64,000 nt of DNA. Source: a bacterium. Its GTDB lineage: Bacteria; Patescibacteriota; Gracilibacteria; BD1-5; UBA6164. Position 1 is the stretch's first letter, and every line of letters begins with the position of its first letter. The notes under the pieces are model-generated. The model was not told the DNA's origin. It saw nothing but the letters and a program-made list of their open reading frames with translations, and ran no database searches. Below are positions 43,014 to 54,300 of this stretch, in pieces. The translations under genes and the position numbers were made by a program. The stretch covers positions 1 through 64,000 of the forward strand of contig JAGXIV010000024.1 of NCBI GenBank assembly GCA_024635485.1. Direction: 5' to 3'.

Positions 43014-43445
43014 ATGGAAAAAATAATAAGGGTATGAATATGATCTTTTATAGTTAAAGATTGAAAAATACTATACGGACTGAGAAAGTCTAAACACTGA
43101 GAATGAAAATATTCTCCTCCCGGTGGACACTTAGAATATTGAGAAAGCATTGAGTGATGTGCAGTAAGAGAATTATATGAAGAAACTTGACTGATAGCTC
43201 AAGAAAAAAATGTAATAGTATACGCAACGCTCAATGAAATATATCCAAACAATGAAAAACATTATATAAATATATCTACGTTTATTACAGAGTTTACATG
43301 AGAGCTTAAAAATATGGAACCAGATAAATTAGAAAAATGGGAATGGTTTTCTTGGGATGAGATTAAAAAATTATGAGATAAAAATTTTCTTCCTGTACAA
43401 AATTTTATTGAAAAATATCCCGACTTTGATCCTAATACATTATAA
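43014..43445 (+). CDS. Nudix hydrolase
   Basis: A 143-residue protein with a complete Nudix box (GX5EX7REUXEEXGU) in GGHLEYGESIEGCAVREL followed by YEETGL; several of its glycines, including the GE-preceding one, are TGA. Nudix enzymes hydrolyse nucleoside diphosphate derivatives; WFSWDEIKKL is a typical C-terminal helix. The sequence resembles MutT/ADP-ribose-type housecleaning enzymes, but substrate cannot be fixed. It starts 11 bases after map and ends 2 bases before the recombinase gene. Confidence 0.93.
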
Positions 43446-43447
43446 AT

Positions 43448-44368
43448 ATGAAATTCCAAGAAGCTCGAGATGACTTTAATAACTGGCTTGAAGTAATTAA
43501 AAATAAATCACCAAAAACAGTAGAACAATACAATCGTCATTTAGAAAAATTTTCTGAGTATCTGGAAGAGAAAAATATCGATAGTTTTGAATTTAAGGTC
43601 GAAGAAATAACTCTCAAGCTTGCAGAATGATTTCGAAGCTACCTCTACAAAGCTAATAAAAAAATTTCTATCAAAACAGCGAATGCCTATATGATTACAA
43701 TTCGTAGTTTTCTCAAGTATTTAGAAAAACAAGGTATTATAAGTCTCTCTGCTACCAGTATTGATTTGATGAAAGCAGAAACAAGACAAGTTGATTTTCT
43801 GAGTCCTGAGGAGCTCCAAAAATTATTTGCTGAGCCAAGAAGCGATTCACTGATTTGAAAGCGTGACAAAGCAATTATGGAGTGTATTTATTCAACCTGA
43901 CTTCGTATATCAGAACTCACAGCGCTCAATAAGACCGATATAAATTTAGAAACTCGTGAATTTGCCATTAGATGAAAATGAAGAAAACTCAGAATTGTTT
44001 ATTTAACACAGCATTCAGCTGAACTCATAGACAATTATCTCAGTGCAAGAAATGATCATGTGAGTCCCCTGTTTATTCGTCATAATATCAAAATTGATTC
44101 TATCGATGCATTAGATGATGAAACGACGAGACTCTCACGATTTTTTATCACTTGAATGATAAAATCATATGCAGTTAAAGCAGGAATACTCAAAGATATT
44201 TCTGCCCATACGCTCAGACATAGTTTTGCAACCAGTTTATTAGAAGCTTGAGCAGATCTCAGGAGTATCCAAGAAATGCTGGGGCACTCAAGTATTTCTA
44301 CCACACAGGTATACACACATGTTACGAATCCTCAGCTTAAGAAAGTACATTCTAAATATATGAAATAA
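43448..44368 (+). CDS. xerC: Tyrosine recombinase (XerC/XerD type)
   Basis: A 306-residue tyrosine recombinase. The N-terminal SAM-like core-binding domain ([20 protein letters not shown]) is followed by the catalytic domain with Arg153 (TGLRISEL), Lys in GKGRKLRIV (about 177-180), His254 and Arg257 ([11 protein letters not shown]), His280 (LGHSS) and the nucleophile Tyr289 (TTQVYTHV). Length is standard for Xer enzymes that resolve chromosome dimers; XerC versus XerD cannot be decided, so the symbol is provisional. There is no att-like or integron context, which supports a housekeeping role. The stop overlaps the next ATG (TAATG). Confidence 0.88.
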
Positions 44369-44943
44369 TGGATAAAGAAGCCAGTATTATTCAAGAAAAA
44401 AGAAAATGAAAATTTTCATGGAGACTTTTATGAGAAAATTTTGTTTTTGAAGAAGACGGGCATTTTTATAAGATGCCTACCGTTTTAGCAAAAAATACGA
44501 TGTATCGAGATTGTAGTTCATATGACAAGGTCAATAGTTCTCTTGAGATTATCAAAAAATATTTTTGACCTATAGCATATATTCCAGAAACTAAAATTTA
44601 TGAAGATAAAGATGGTCATTTTGTAATTGACCAAATAAAAGTACAGGGAGGAAAGGAACTTACTCGAGATATGATGGATACAAATCCTGAACTCTTATCT
44701 CGATTCAAGAGACTTATTATTGCGAATGAAATTATGTGGGAAAAAGAATGAGTATTTCTTGATTTACTCTGAAGTGATATAGTAGCTCATCCACAGACCA
44801 TCCATAATCTCATTACTGATGGAAAAGACCTCTATGTATTTGACTTTGGTCTTCTTGAGAAGAAACCTGGAAATTTTATCTTTCGATGTATTTCTCATAG
44901 TGTGAAAAAATTTCAACTTCTTTTTGTGAAAATTTTTTATTAA
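44368..44943 (+). CDS. Kinase-fold-like protein
   Basis: A 191-residue protein overlapping the recombinase gene by one base. The C-terminal half has DLLGSDIVAHPQTIHNLITD followed by GKDLYVFDFGLLEKK, recalling the catalytic loop (Asn) and the DFG metal-binding motif of protein-kinase-like folds (APH, lipopolysaccharide core kinases). The N-terminal lobe has a candidate beta sheet (GHFYKMPTVLAKNTMYR) but no clear glycine loop, and the usual HxD is not seen as such. It is either a small atypical kinase or a degenerate one. pth follows after 62 bases. Confidence 0.6.
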
Positions 44944-45005
44944 AAGCTCTTTGCTCTCGTGCATCTTTTAAATATAATTCATACATAATTTCTCGTATAT
45001 AATCT

Positions 45006-45533
45006 ATGAAACTCATCGTATGACTTTGAAATCCTTGAGAACAGTACGTGTCAACCAGACACAATGTTGGTTTTATTTTTGTAGATATATTTAGAGTAAA
45101 AAATGATTTTTCTGATTGGAAATACGAGTCAAAATTTTTAAGTGAAATTTCTACGTGATTATTAAATTGAGAAAAAGCTCTTCTAGTAAAACCACAAACA
45201 TTCATGAATCTCTCATGACAATCACTTCAAAAAATATGTCAGTTTTATAAAATTGATGCAAGTGATTTTATAGTGATTTATGATGATATTTCTCTTGAAT
45301 TTTGAAAAGTACGTTTAAGAGAAAAATGAAGTGCAGGATGACATAATTGAGTCAAGAGCATTATACAATATTTTTGAGAAAATTGGGATAGAATTAAGGT
45401 TTGAGTTGGATATGATGACAGATATGACGTCTCAGATTGGGTCTTATGAAAAATGAAAGAAGAAGAGCTCATTGCTTTGGATAATGAAGTATATGATTGA
45501 ATTAATGAACATTTAAAAAAAAAGATTTCCTAA
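45006..45533 (+). CDS. pth: Peptidyl-tRNA hydrolase
   Basis: A 175-residue enzyme that frees tRNA from peptidyl-tRNA dropped by ribosomes. The N-terminal GLGNPGEQYVSTRHNVGF holds Asn9 and catalytic His19; PQTFMNLSGQSL, VIYDDISLEFGKVRL (Asp) and SAGGHNGVKSIIQYFG complete the family motifs. About half the conserved glycines are TGA. It is slightly shorter than the usual 185-195. Its stop overlaps the murC start as TAATG, so the two are translationally coupled. Confidence 0.95.
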
Positions 45534-46894
45534 TGAATAAAAAACAAAAAATATATTGTATTGGTATAGGAGGGATAGGAGTATCAGCACTCGCGAGATA
45601 TTATCTTTCTGCATGATATGAAGTATTTGGAAGTGATATGCATGAGTCCGAGCTAATTTCAAAACTTATTGCAGAGTGATGTGACATATTGATTGGTACG
45701 AACTCTGAAAAAATAGACTCGAATTTTGAAAAAGTTATCTATTCAGAAGCTGTTCCAAAAAATAATGAAGAGCTTCTCAAAGCCAAAGAACTATGAATTT
45801 CATGCCAAAAATATTCAGAGGCTCTTGGTGAAGTAGTCAATGAATATAATCTCATCACCGTTTCTGGAACGCACGGGAAATCTACTACAACAAGTATGAT
45901 AGCTCAAATTATGAAATATAGTGGAGAAGATTTTAAAGCGATTATTTGAACACTACTCAAAGAATTAGATGGAAAAAATTTTTACTCACACTGAGAAGCA
46001 TGATTTTTTGTCATAGAAGCTTGTGAATATAAAGAACACTTTCTTTCTTATAAACCTCTCCTTGCTGTAATAACTAATATCGAGTATGATCATGCTGATT
46101 ATTTTAAAACACCTCATGATTACGTAAAAGCGTACGAAAAGTTTATAGCTAATATTAGAGTATGAGGGTTTTGTATCCTGAGTGGAGAGGAAGAAAATAG
46201 TAAAAAACTCGTGGGTCAAAGAAATGATATTCACTATATTGAAGTTTTTCAAAATAATTTTAAATTACATCCAGCCACCTGAAATAACGAACATGAAGTT
46301 CAAGTGATAGATTTTCCAGAAATAGTACTCCATATTCCATGAACTCACATACTCTATGATGCCAAACTTGCATATATAGTAAGCCATATGATTTGAGTTT
46401 CCGATAAGTTAGTGCTAGAAAGTTTAGAAAATTATTCTGGCGTTTGGAGAAGAATGGAAAAAATTTGAAAAACTATACATAACAATTTACTCATCAGTGA
46501 TTACGGACATCATCCTACAGAAGTACAAGTAACTTTGAAATCACTGAAAGAAGCTAACCCACAAAAAGAAATAATCTGTATCTTTCAACCACATCAATAT
46601 TCAAGAACTATTGAACTTCTCGATTGATTTACTCAAAGTTTTCATAATTGTGATACACTCATTGTCCCAAATATTTATGAATCACGAGATAGTGAAGAAG
46701 ATAAGAAAAACATGTCTGCTGAAAAGTTTTTAAAATCAATTCAGCATCCAAATTCTATTCTTTGAAATGGATTAGAAAATACAAAAAAAATTATTGAGAA
46801 AATAGATAGAGAAAATGAAGATTCTTGTATATTTATACTTCTTTGAGCTTGAGATGTAGATACTCTTAGATACCAAATAAAAACGACCGCTTAA
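45533..46894 (+). CDS. murC: UDP-N-acetylmuramate--L-alanine ligase
   Basis: A 453-residue Mur ligase adding L-Ala to UDP-MurNAc in peptidoglycan synthesis. The N-terminal Rossmann start [19 protein letters not shown] is specific for MurC. The ATP loop [12 protein letters not shown] is near residue 107, [16 protein letters not shown] and [10 protein letters not shown] follow, and the C-terminal domain has [15 protein letters not shown] and [13 protein letters not shown]. Length is typical. The final codons TTACGACCGCTTAA run into the terminator hairpin: the stop codon lies at its loop. Partner to the PBP and LCP genes upstream. Confidence 0.95.
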
Positions 46895-46907
46895 GCGGTC
46901 GTTTTTT
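46879..46907. terminator. Bidirectional terminator containing the murC stop
   Basis: AAAACGACCGC-TTAA-GCGGTCGTTTT with A and T runs; the loop TTAA includes the murC TAA. It also overlaps the stop region of the convergent bcp gene. Confidence 0.9.
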
Positions 46908-47379
46908 ATGAATGAGGAATTTGTATTTCTCTGAGTACTTTTTCAGCGTGTCATTTCGCTCTTACATTTCTCCATTCTTGAATGATTTCTCCATTTTGAT
47001 TGAGTAAAAAAGTAGAGCGTATAACTCATGTTACTATTTTTCAGTAGTTATTTTTTTCACCATATGCTCATAGTTCATTGTGAAGTGTGAGTTCAGGATC
47101 TGAGATGAGATCAATTTCTAAATTATGATCAACTATAAACTTTTTATGACTCTCAAGAGAGTTTTTTGAAACTCAAATAAGTGTGACTCATAATTCTTTA
47201 AATTCAGATTTCAGGCTAGAAAAACTCTTATTTTCTAAAGTACAACCTGGAGTATTATCTGCAGGATAAAAATAAAGTAATGTAAAAGGAGAATAGGATA
47301 CAATATCATTCATCGAAAGTTTAGCAGTATCTCACGAAGATGCTACTGCTTCGTATGTAGTTTCTAAATTAATTTTCAT
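46906..47379 (-). CDS. bcp: Peroxiredoxin of the PrxQ/BCP type
   Basis: A 157-residue peroxiredoxin. The peroxidatic Cys lies in LLYFYPADNTPGCTLENKSF (about residue 47). The resolving Cys five residues later, present in many BCP enzymes, is absent (Asn/Ser instead), so it would be a 1-Cys-like form relying on another thiol. It detoxifies peroxides in the cytosol. Start codon ATG lies 7 bases after the secD stop on the same strand, so the gene is probably the second of a secD-bcp unit. TGA-Gly codons in several positions. Confidence 0.88.
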
Positions 47380-47386
47380 ATATATA

Positions 47387-49036
47387 TTATTTTCAAATAA
47401 ATATTTTTTGAGAAATATCTGTTCGAGCTATGATTCTTATAAAGAGTCGACTTACGAAAAATACTGAGAATAAACTTACAAGAATCCCTAATCAAAGAAT
47501 AAATCAAAATCCTTTAATTAAATTGATTCAAAATATAAAAAGGATAAGCGCCACAATCAGCCCCGTAATATTTGCGTCCCAAATAGCTGAGAATGATTTT
47601 TCAAATCAAACTGACACAGCCTCACGAATCGTTACTCAAGATTTGAGCTCATCTTTTACCCTTTCAAAAATTAAGATATTCGCATCAATAGCAATACCTA
47701 TAGAAAGTACTAATCCAGCAATTGATGCCAGCGTGAGAACCACACCAAATTGTTTCAGAATTGCAAGCGTGATAACTATATATATGAAGAGCGCTATAGC
47801 AGAAATAAATCAAGCAAGTCTATAGGTAAATATAAGGAATAAAAGGATTACAAAAAATCCAAATGCTCATGCAAAAATTATTTTTTCGAGTGAGTTTTGA
47901 CCAAGTCGAGCATCAATAGTCCTTTCACTTGTGAGATAAATAGGCGCAGGAACTACTCAGGTATTAATATCTGTTGCAAGTTTTTGAGCAGATTCAGGAG
48001 TATAGTTCCCTGTAACTACTGCTTGTCCGGTTAAAATAGCATCATTTACAGTAGGAGCAGTTAAAAGTTCTCATCCTACAAAAATTGCGATTGGTTGCCC
48101 CACTAATCTTTTGGTAAGTTCTCCAAATATATCAGCTCCATCATTGTTAAATGTGAGTTCAACCATTGGTTGAAAGGCTTGGTTATATTGAACCGAAGCT
48201 CGAGTGAAATATCTATCATTTAGGACTCTCCCCTCTGAATCCTGAGCTGGCATCCAAATAGATGGTTCAGCAGCTACAATGATATAATCGTACATATCAC
48301 CATCTGTTTTATAAATGAGATATCCATTTTCTCAGGATTTATTTGTTACTTCAGTGAGACTTGTAGAGATGTCATTTTCTCCTAGATTTAAAGTAGTACC
48401 AGACTGTGTTGCTCATGTTGAAGTTGCTCAACTTTGAGATAATAATGTCGTAATATCACTTACTGAACCAGTTTCAATTCATTCATTACTGTTTTGATAT
48501 CTTTGAGTTTCAGTGACGAATTCTTGAGGATTTTTTTGTAAATCTAAAAGTATTTCTTGCGCAAGCTCCTTTCGTGCACTTCTGTCAGCTTCTGTAACAG
48601 TATCTCTTAACTCTTTGAATTCTATTTTAACAACTTTTCAAATAGCATCTTTTGCTCTTTGGATATTTGCAGAGTTTTGAAGTGCGTCATTTCATTTGAG
48701 AGGGATTTGAACAATGATATGTTCTTCGTCACCATAACTCGCACTTGTAATAATTGAATCATTAATATTAAGAGAAGCAATTCTCTTATCAATGACTGAT
48801 TTTAGTCCTTCAACTATTGAGGCTTCTCGTTGTTGCGTAAAATCTTCTTCTTGTCGAGCTTCAACTAAGTCAATTTTATAATCAAGTTCAATCCCACCTT
48901 GTAAATCAAGTCCGAGCTTATAATCAGGACCAGAAAAAGGAATAACTAAACCAAAGTAATTCCATGGAACAGCAAAGAGTAAAATAAAGAGTCCTCAAAG
49001 AACGGTAAAAAACAATTTAAAAATAAGTGATTTCAT
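47387..49036 (-). CDS. secD: SecD protein-export membrane subunit
   Basis: A 549-residue protein. The first membrane helix (about 5-24) is followed by the SecD motif [15 protein letters not shown] and the large periplasmic P1 domain. The C-terminal five-helix RND-like membrane domain holds [31 protein letters not shown] and the Gly/Phe-rich last helices. SecD with SecF uses the proton gradient to pull translocating proteins out of the SecYEG channel. No secF gene lies next to it, although the two usually are adjacent or fused; bcp follows instead. The start ATG at 49036 gives the expected short N-terminus. Confidence 0.93.
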
Positions 49037-49109
49037 AGAGTTAAGTAAAAATTATTGAGCTCATTGTATCCACAAACAGTAAATTATGAAAAATAGCTTA
49101 TAATTATGT

Positions 49110-49141
49110 TTGACAAAAACAGTATTTAGTTATTATATAAT
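49110..49141 (+). promoter_or_regulatory. Promoter of the 49158 gene
   Basis: TTGACA (49110-49115) followed by a TATTATATAAT stretch (49131-49141), giving -10 options with 15-20 base spacers. Transcription would start only about 10 bases before the ATG, so the leader is very short. Confidence 0.6.
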
Positions 49142-49157
49142 TAATTTAGTAACAATA

Positions 49158-49472
49158 ATGAGAGATTTTATGCATAAATGAATTTGAGTTTTATCTTTGT
49201 TAGCTTCAGTTTGAGTAAGTGATTTAGATGCGCAAACTTACCCAGTAGATGACAGAATGAAGGTTACGACACAATGATTTGAATGTGATGGAGTTTGAGT
49301 TTGAGATATAACTAAACAAAGAGTACTTGATTTAATAAATACTGTGGACTTAAACAATGACGATTTAACGGATAGAACACGCATATGATCAAATGGAGAA
49401 AGAATACTTACTTTTAAGTCTGAAGATATATTGATTTCTGTTGTTTGCAAAAGACCTTGAATACTTATATAA
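49158..49472 (+). CDS. Small exported protein, unknown
   Basis: A 104-residue protein with a signal peptide (GIGVLSLLASVGVSDLDAQT, several Gly from TGA) and a mature part of about 80 residues holding two cysteines (FECDG and VVCKR) that could form one disulfide. Beta-rich, no family recognised. Monocistronic with a strong promoter and a terminator shared with rlmN. Confidence 0.7.
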
Positions 49473-49477
49473 AAAAT

Positions 49478-49508
49478 AAAAAAACTCAGGATTAATCCTG
49501 AGTTTTTT
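49478..49508. terminator. Bidirectional terminator containing the rlmN stop
   Basis: AAAACTCAGGATTAATCCTGAGTTTT: a near-perfect palindrome with A and T runs; its centre ATTAAT includes the TAA stop of the minus-strand rlmN gene. Confidence 0.9.
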
Positions 49509-50559
49509 CTTCTGTATCTTTTTTCTTTCTCGCAAGTTGCCCACAAGCAGCTGCAATATCATCTCCCATCGTCGCTCGAATCGTTGAAACGACTCAATAT
49601 TTTTCAAGAGTTCTTTGAAACTTCTCTATAATAAATCTTGGAGTTGTGGTATATCCATCTGAAGCAGTACCTTCTCAAGCATTGTACGGAATGAAGTTCA
49701 CATGTGCGAGTCGCCCCTGAAGGAGTTTTCCAAGTTCATCAGCAAGTTTGAGATGATCATTTACTCCATTAATCATGATATATTCATAGAAAATTCTTTT
49801 ATTTGTTTTCTCTACATATCTATCAAGCGAAGTCATCAGTTTTTCTAAATCATACGTATGATCTACTGGCATGATACTTCTTCTTATTTCATCATTTGGA
49901 GCGTGTAAACTTACTGCAAGAGAAGTTTGAGGAAAATCTTCTGTAAATTTATTAATTCCTGGAACAATTCCACAGGTAGAAACAGTAACTCTTCTATTTG
50001 CTAAATCAAACTTTTTTTGATTGGTAAAGACATGAATTGCTTCTTTCATCACATCATAATTGAGCATTGGTTCTCACATACCCATAAATACTACATTTCT
50101 CAGCTTTTCTCACTCTGTATTGAGCATTCTAGCAGCGAACATCACTTGTTCTACTACTTCATACAAAGGTAGATTTTTTTGCAATCCTAATTTTCAGGTT
50201 GCACAAAATGTACAAGCCATAGGACAACCAGCCTGACAACTAATACATAAAGTATTTCTTCCAGAGAGATGTCTCATCAAAACTGCTTCAATAAAAAGTC
50301 AGTCTTGTGTTTCAAACAGAAATTTTGTTGTTTGACCATTTGCAGAAGTAGCTTGATTATCTACTTTTAAAGTTTCATAGAAACAGTTTTCATTCAAAAG
50401 TTCTCTGAGTTCTTTTGGGATGGTTTGAATTTCATCAAATTTTGTGATAAAATTTTTGTAAATTGCATTCTCTATTTGACCATAACGAAAAGCAGGAATT
50501 TTGTGTTGCGCAAACAGTTCCCTGAGTTTTGACTCGTCATGTATTGAGAATTTCTCCAC
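49492..50559 (-). CDS. rlmN: 23S rRNA/tRNA adenine-C2 methyltransferase, radical SAM
   Basis: A protein of about 355 residues. The radical-SAM cluster motif CxxxCxxC is in [58 protein letters not shown] and [16 protein letters not shown]-like blocks are characteristic of RlmN, which methylates A2503 of 23S rRNA and tRNA A37. A C-terminal Cys in [11 protein letters not shown] is the methyl-carrying cysteine. No ATG fits; GTG at 50559 leaves about 20 residues before the conserved [11 protein letters not shown] block, while TTG at 50664 would add an unlikely hydrophobic stretch. The start remains unsure. Confidence 0.9.
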
Positions 50560-50690
50560 AATTTTTGGGTTAAGGTTCGCTGATTGTATAAAAAAAAATT
50601 GTTTTGTAAAGAAAAAAATGAGTGTTCTTGTCCTTGTTATTTTATGATTTTTTTCTATACTCAAATCAGTCAGATATTTAAGAAGTTTTT

Positions 50691-51320
50691 ATGAAAAAAT
50701 CGTTCGATGCCACATCGATTGTTGAGGCTATGGTTGTACTTCTCATTGTCGTAACCTGAATTGTTTGAGTCTATTGAATTCTAAATTCATCTCAAAGACT
50801 TGCAGGAAGTACATGAAATAGAATTGAAGCTATCTCTATAGCAAGAGATGGAGTAGAATCATTTACAAATATCAGAGATACCAATTGGATTAGATACTCA
50901 GCAGATTTATTAAATTGTTGGAATACTCTCAACTATAATATTAATTGTTTATGAGCAAATAATAGCACTTATGATATTAAATTAGCTCCCTGAAATTGAT
51001 ATGTAATTTATAAAAATACGCAAAATCAATTTCAGTTAGCTTCAAAAAATAACACTTGAAATTTTAATACACCAGCATATAGAAATAGATTTAAAGTAAT
51101 GATTGATGCCAATTGATTATACACGCAAAGTTGAGGAACAGATACCCTTCCACTCTATACAAGAGAAATTCAAGTGGACTATCTCAATGCCTCATGAGTC
51201 GTAGTAGCAGACTCGAATCAAGCTAGAATGAGAGTGAGATCTCTCGTACAATGGAAGGATAATTGAAATGTAGAAGTAAAGTCACTCACTTTAGAAACTA
51301 TTCTTACAAATTGGAAATAA
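50691..51320 (+). CDS. Type IV prepilin-like protein
   Basis: A 209-residue protein with an atypical prepilin N-terminus: a basic start, then SIVEAMVVLLIVVTGIVGVYG with the conserved Glu at position five after the expected cleavage. The remainder is a beta-rich, Asn/Ser/Trp-containing domain with two cysteines (LLNCWNTLNYNINCLGAN), as in pseudopilins or pilus accessory proteins of the PilV/GspI type. It ends in a terminator. Along with the prepilin-propeller protein at 8694 it implies a type IV pilus-like assembly system encoded elsewhere. Confidence 0.8.
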
Positions 51321-51352
51321 AAAAAACACTAACTCAAGTTAGTGTTTTTTTA
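51321..51352. terminator. Bidirectional hairpin terminator
   Basis: AAAACACTAACT-CA-AGTTAGTGTTTT with A and T runs, between the prepilin-like gene and the convergent 1363-residue gene. Confidence 0.88.
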
Positions 51353-51363
51353 TTTTAAGCAGC

Positions 51364-54300
51364 TTAATCAAAGTAATCATCCCTTGTGGCTTGTTTAATA
51401 TTACTTGGTCTTTTCTGTTGATTCAGTATATCTCATGCTTTTCATTGTACTACTTGTGTAAAAGTTGGGAGTTGTTTTTCATCTTCAGCTCCTTCATCTT
51501 TGAATTTGTATCTTCATTCAGAATCTACTACTGTAGCTCTTTCATAACTCTTTCAACCATTTTCATGAGTAATGATATTATTTACAAATTTATCAATAAT
51601 TCACGTATTTTCTCATGCCGCTATACTTTCAGAACTCGCTCATGCATTTACGAGTTGGTCAAAGTACACTCCCCAATCATTAAGCTTTGAAAATTTTCAC
51701 GTTGGTGAATTAAAATTTGCTAATGTTCTTATTTCTGCATGCATACCCATAATTGCTGATAAAAAATCTCTTAGATTAATTTCAATAAGTTTCTTTTGTA
51801 TTGCTCTATTTTTAACAGGATCTGGGTCATATTGTCTTTTTGTAAGAGCTATAAATTCAGGCACAACTTCTTCAGTCCACATTATATTTCAAGCATCACC
51901 ATGAGCGAGTACTCACCCAGTTCTCATATTGAAAAGACCAGATGCTTTTTTTAAATTCAGGCCAGATGTTCATTTTTCAGCAAATTGATCAGTGAATAAT
52001 TCAGCTTTTGCAGTAAAATCTACATCAGCTCACATATATGCTTGGAGTTTATCATAATATTTTTTGAAAATAGGATCATCTTCTTTTTCTAAAAATATCA
52101 TCTTATTATCTACATCATCAATACCTCCTGTATTTAAAAGATAGAGAATATTGTTAATTTCTTCTCAATATTTTTGGTAGAATTTTATAGTGGCTTTTTG
52201 TTTATCTATTTCTGCTATAGAATTATTTTTTTGATTTTTAAATATTCAATTAGCATCAGAAAATATATCTGGATATTTTCATGGGTATTTTTCACTCAGT
52301 CTCTCGGAAATTCTTAGTATAGTTTGATTTATAATATCAATATCTCAAGAATAGGAAAGAAATCTCATCATCAGAAGCATACGAGATTGTCATGGAAAAT
52401 TTTTCGCTTTATCAAGTAAGTCTTTTTCAAAATTGTATGCCATTCCAGAATACATCATCACAAAGGGAATCATATTCATTTGCTTCATACTACCTCATTT
52501 TTCAGTAACAGATTCAAGCCATCCAAAAGAATTAGGATAATTTCAACTACTTAACTCAGAAAGTCATCATGTTATACGTTCTTCCACATCACGTTCATTT
52601 GATCCATCTTTGAGACCAGTTGCCCACTCTTCTTCTTTACCTTTTCCACGCAAAGCTTTGAGCTCTTTTGCAAGTTTTGATCTTCTCTTCACTCCATTAT
52701 ACCCTCATTCATTTACTTGTTTCGACATGAGATTATAGACTAACTCTTCTTCTGTTGTGTTGAGTCATAATTTATTATTTCTTTCATGAACTTCAACCCA
52801 GACAGAATCACCAATGATACCTCACATTTTTTGGTACCAATAACTCTGTCATTGATACTCATACATTTCTTTTGCACAAAGCGCTCAATATTTTTCAAAC
52901 ATATAGAACATTCCAGCTTCTTTTTTGTATTCTGGAGTTCGAGGATCTTTAAGCCAACTTTTTATAAGAAGTGTTGCAGGTTTTGAGTTAATATCTTTCA
53001 GTCTTTGAACAAATTCCTCCATACTCTTTTTTTGCGTCTGCTCTACTCGAGATTGCATATCAGTTTTACCATCTTTTCATAAAATTGGTCAGAAAAATTT
53101 GAGAGCGAACTGATTTGCCTTATCATCATCTCATTCATTAAGAATATTTGTAATTTGTTCAATGGCTGTTTTAGAACCTTTAATAACTGAAGCAATAGAC
53201 ATCCCTTGAAAAAGAAAATTAAAGAGACCGAATTTACTTTCAGGTGTTGGAACATTATCCATTTCTTCTTGCTTGACCTTTCATTCTTCTAAACTTCGGA
53301 GCTCTAATTTATTATCTACAATATACCTGTCTAGGACTCAAACACTCATGGTATATTTTTGACTCTCTACTTTAAAAATTTCTCAAACTTTTTCATCTTT
53401 TTTCTCTCAGTCTTTTTGTTTTACAGACTTTTTCTTATCAGCAACTTCTCAAAAACTTAGCGTAACCATTTCACCGTCTATAGAATGAATTTTAAAAAGT
53501 TGTTTAGATCATCCAGATTGAGGAACTAAAAAGTCATACTCAACATCTGTTTTTGATTTTCTATGTTTTATTTTTCCAGATTTTAATTCAAATTCTGACC
53601 ATTTTGTATACATATGGTCCGTTTGTGAAAACAGTTCTTGAAAATTAGTAATTTTAGATACTCTCACCGCTTTTGATTTCTTAAAAGCTTCTACAAATTG
53701 CTCATACGTGAGGAGCTCTTCATCTTTGAGTCATTTTACAAGTATTTTTTGGTCATCGTTAAATACTTTTAAAATACTAAATGAGTCTCATTTTTTGCCA
53801 TTGGTTGTAAAGGTAGTTCATTTTTCAAGTCAAAAGGCTTTTCACTCAGTATCTATTTCATCAATTTGAGCATGAAGTGTTTTAGTATTTGCGTCTGAAA
53901 CATTGAGGTATACCGTTTCTTTTTCCTCTTGAAGTTGTAGCAATTGCTTGAGTTTTGGGTCATCCTTCTGTTTAGATTTAGAAACTCATTGATTTGTTAA
54001 CTCATTTTTCCTGGCTTGAATCTGCTCAGCAATTTGAGTCTTTTCATTCTCTATTTGTTGTTTACTTTGATAGTTTTCAGAACCGTGTATATCAGTTATT
54101 TTTCATGTTTGAATTCGATGATTCAAGGTTTGCTTTGAAATAAACTCAATTTCAGGAACTCAATTTTCTGGATTTGCTGACTTACTGGCAAAATCTATAA
54201 ATCCAGAATAGGTTTGACGTGAAACATCACTCTTTGAGCGAGCATCATAAGATTCAGAACCCCTATCTACAAGTCAAAAAGTTCCAACATTTCAAGCATT

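Noticed and set aside
43448-44368. Integrase of a mobile element
   Set aside because: It sits among housekeeping genes, without att repeats or phage/ICE genes, so a Xer-type role is more likely.
44876-45205. Minus-strand frame opposite the start of pth
   Set aside because: The plus strand encodes a complete peptidyl-tRNA hydrolase there.
47430-47825. Plus-strand frame of 131 codons opposite secD
   Set aside because: It mirrors the conserved SecD membrane domain and has no start context.
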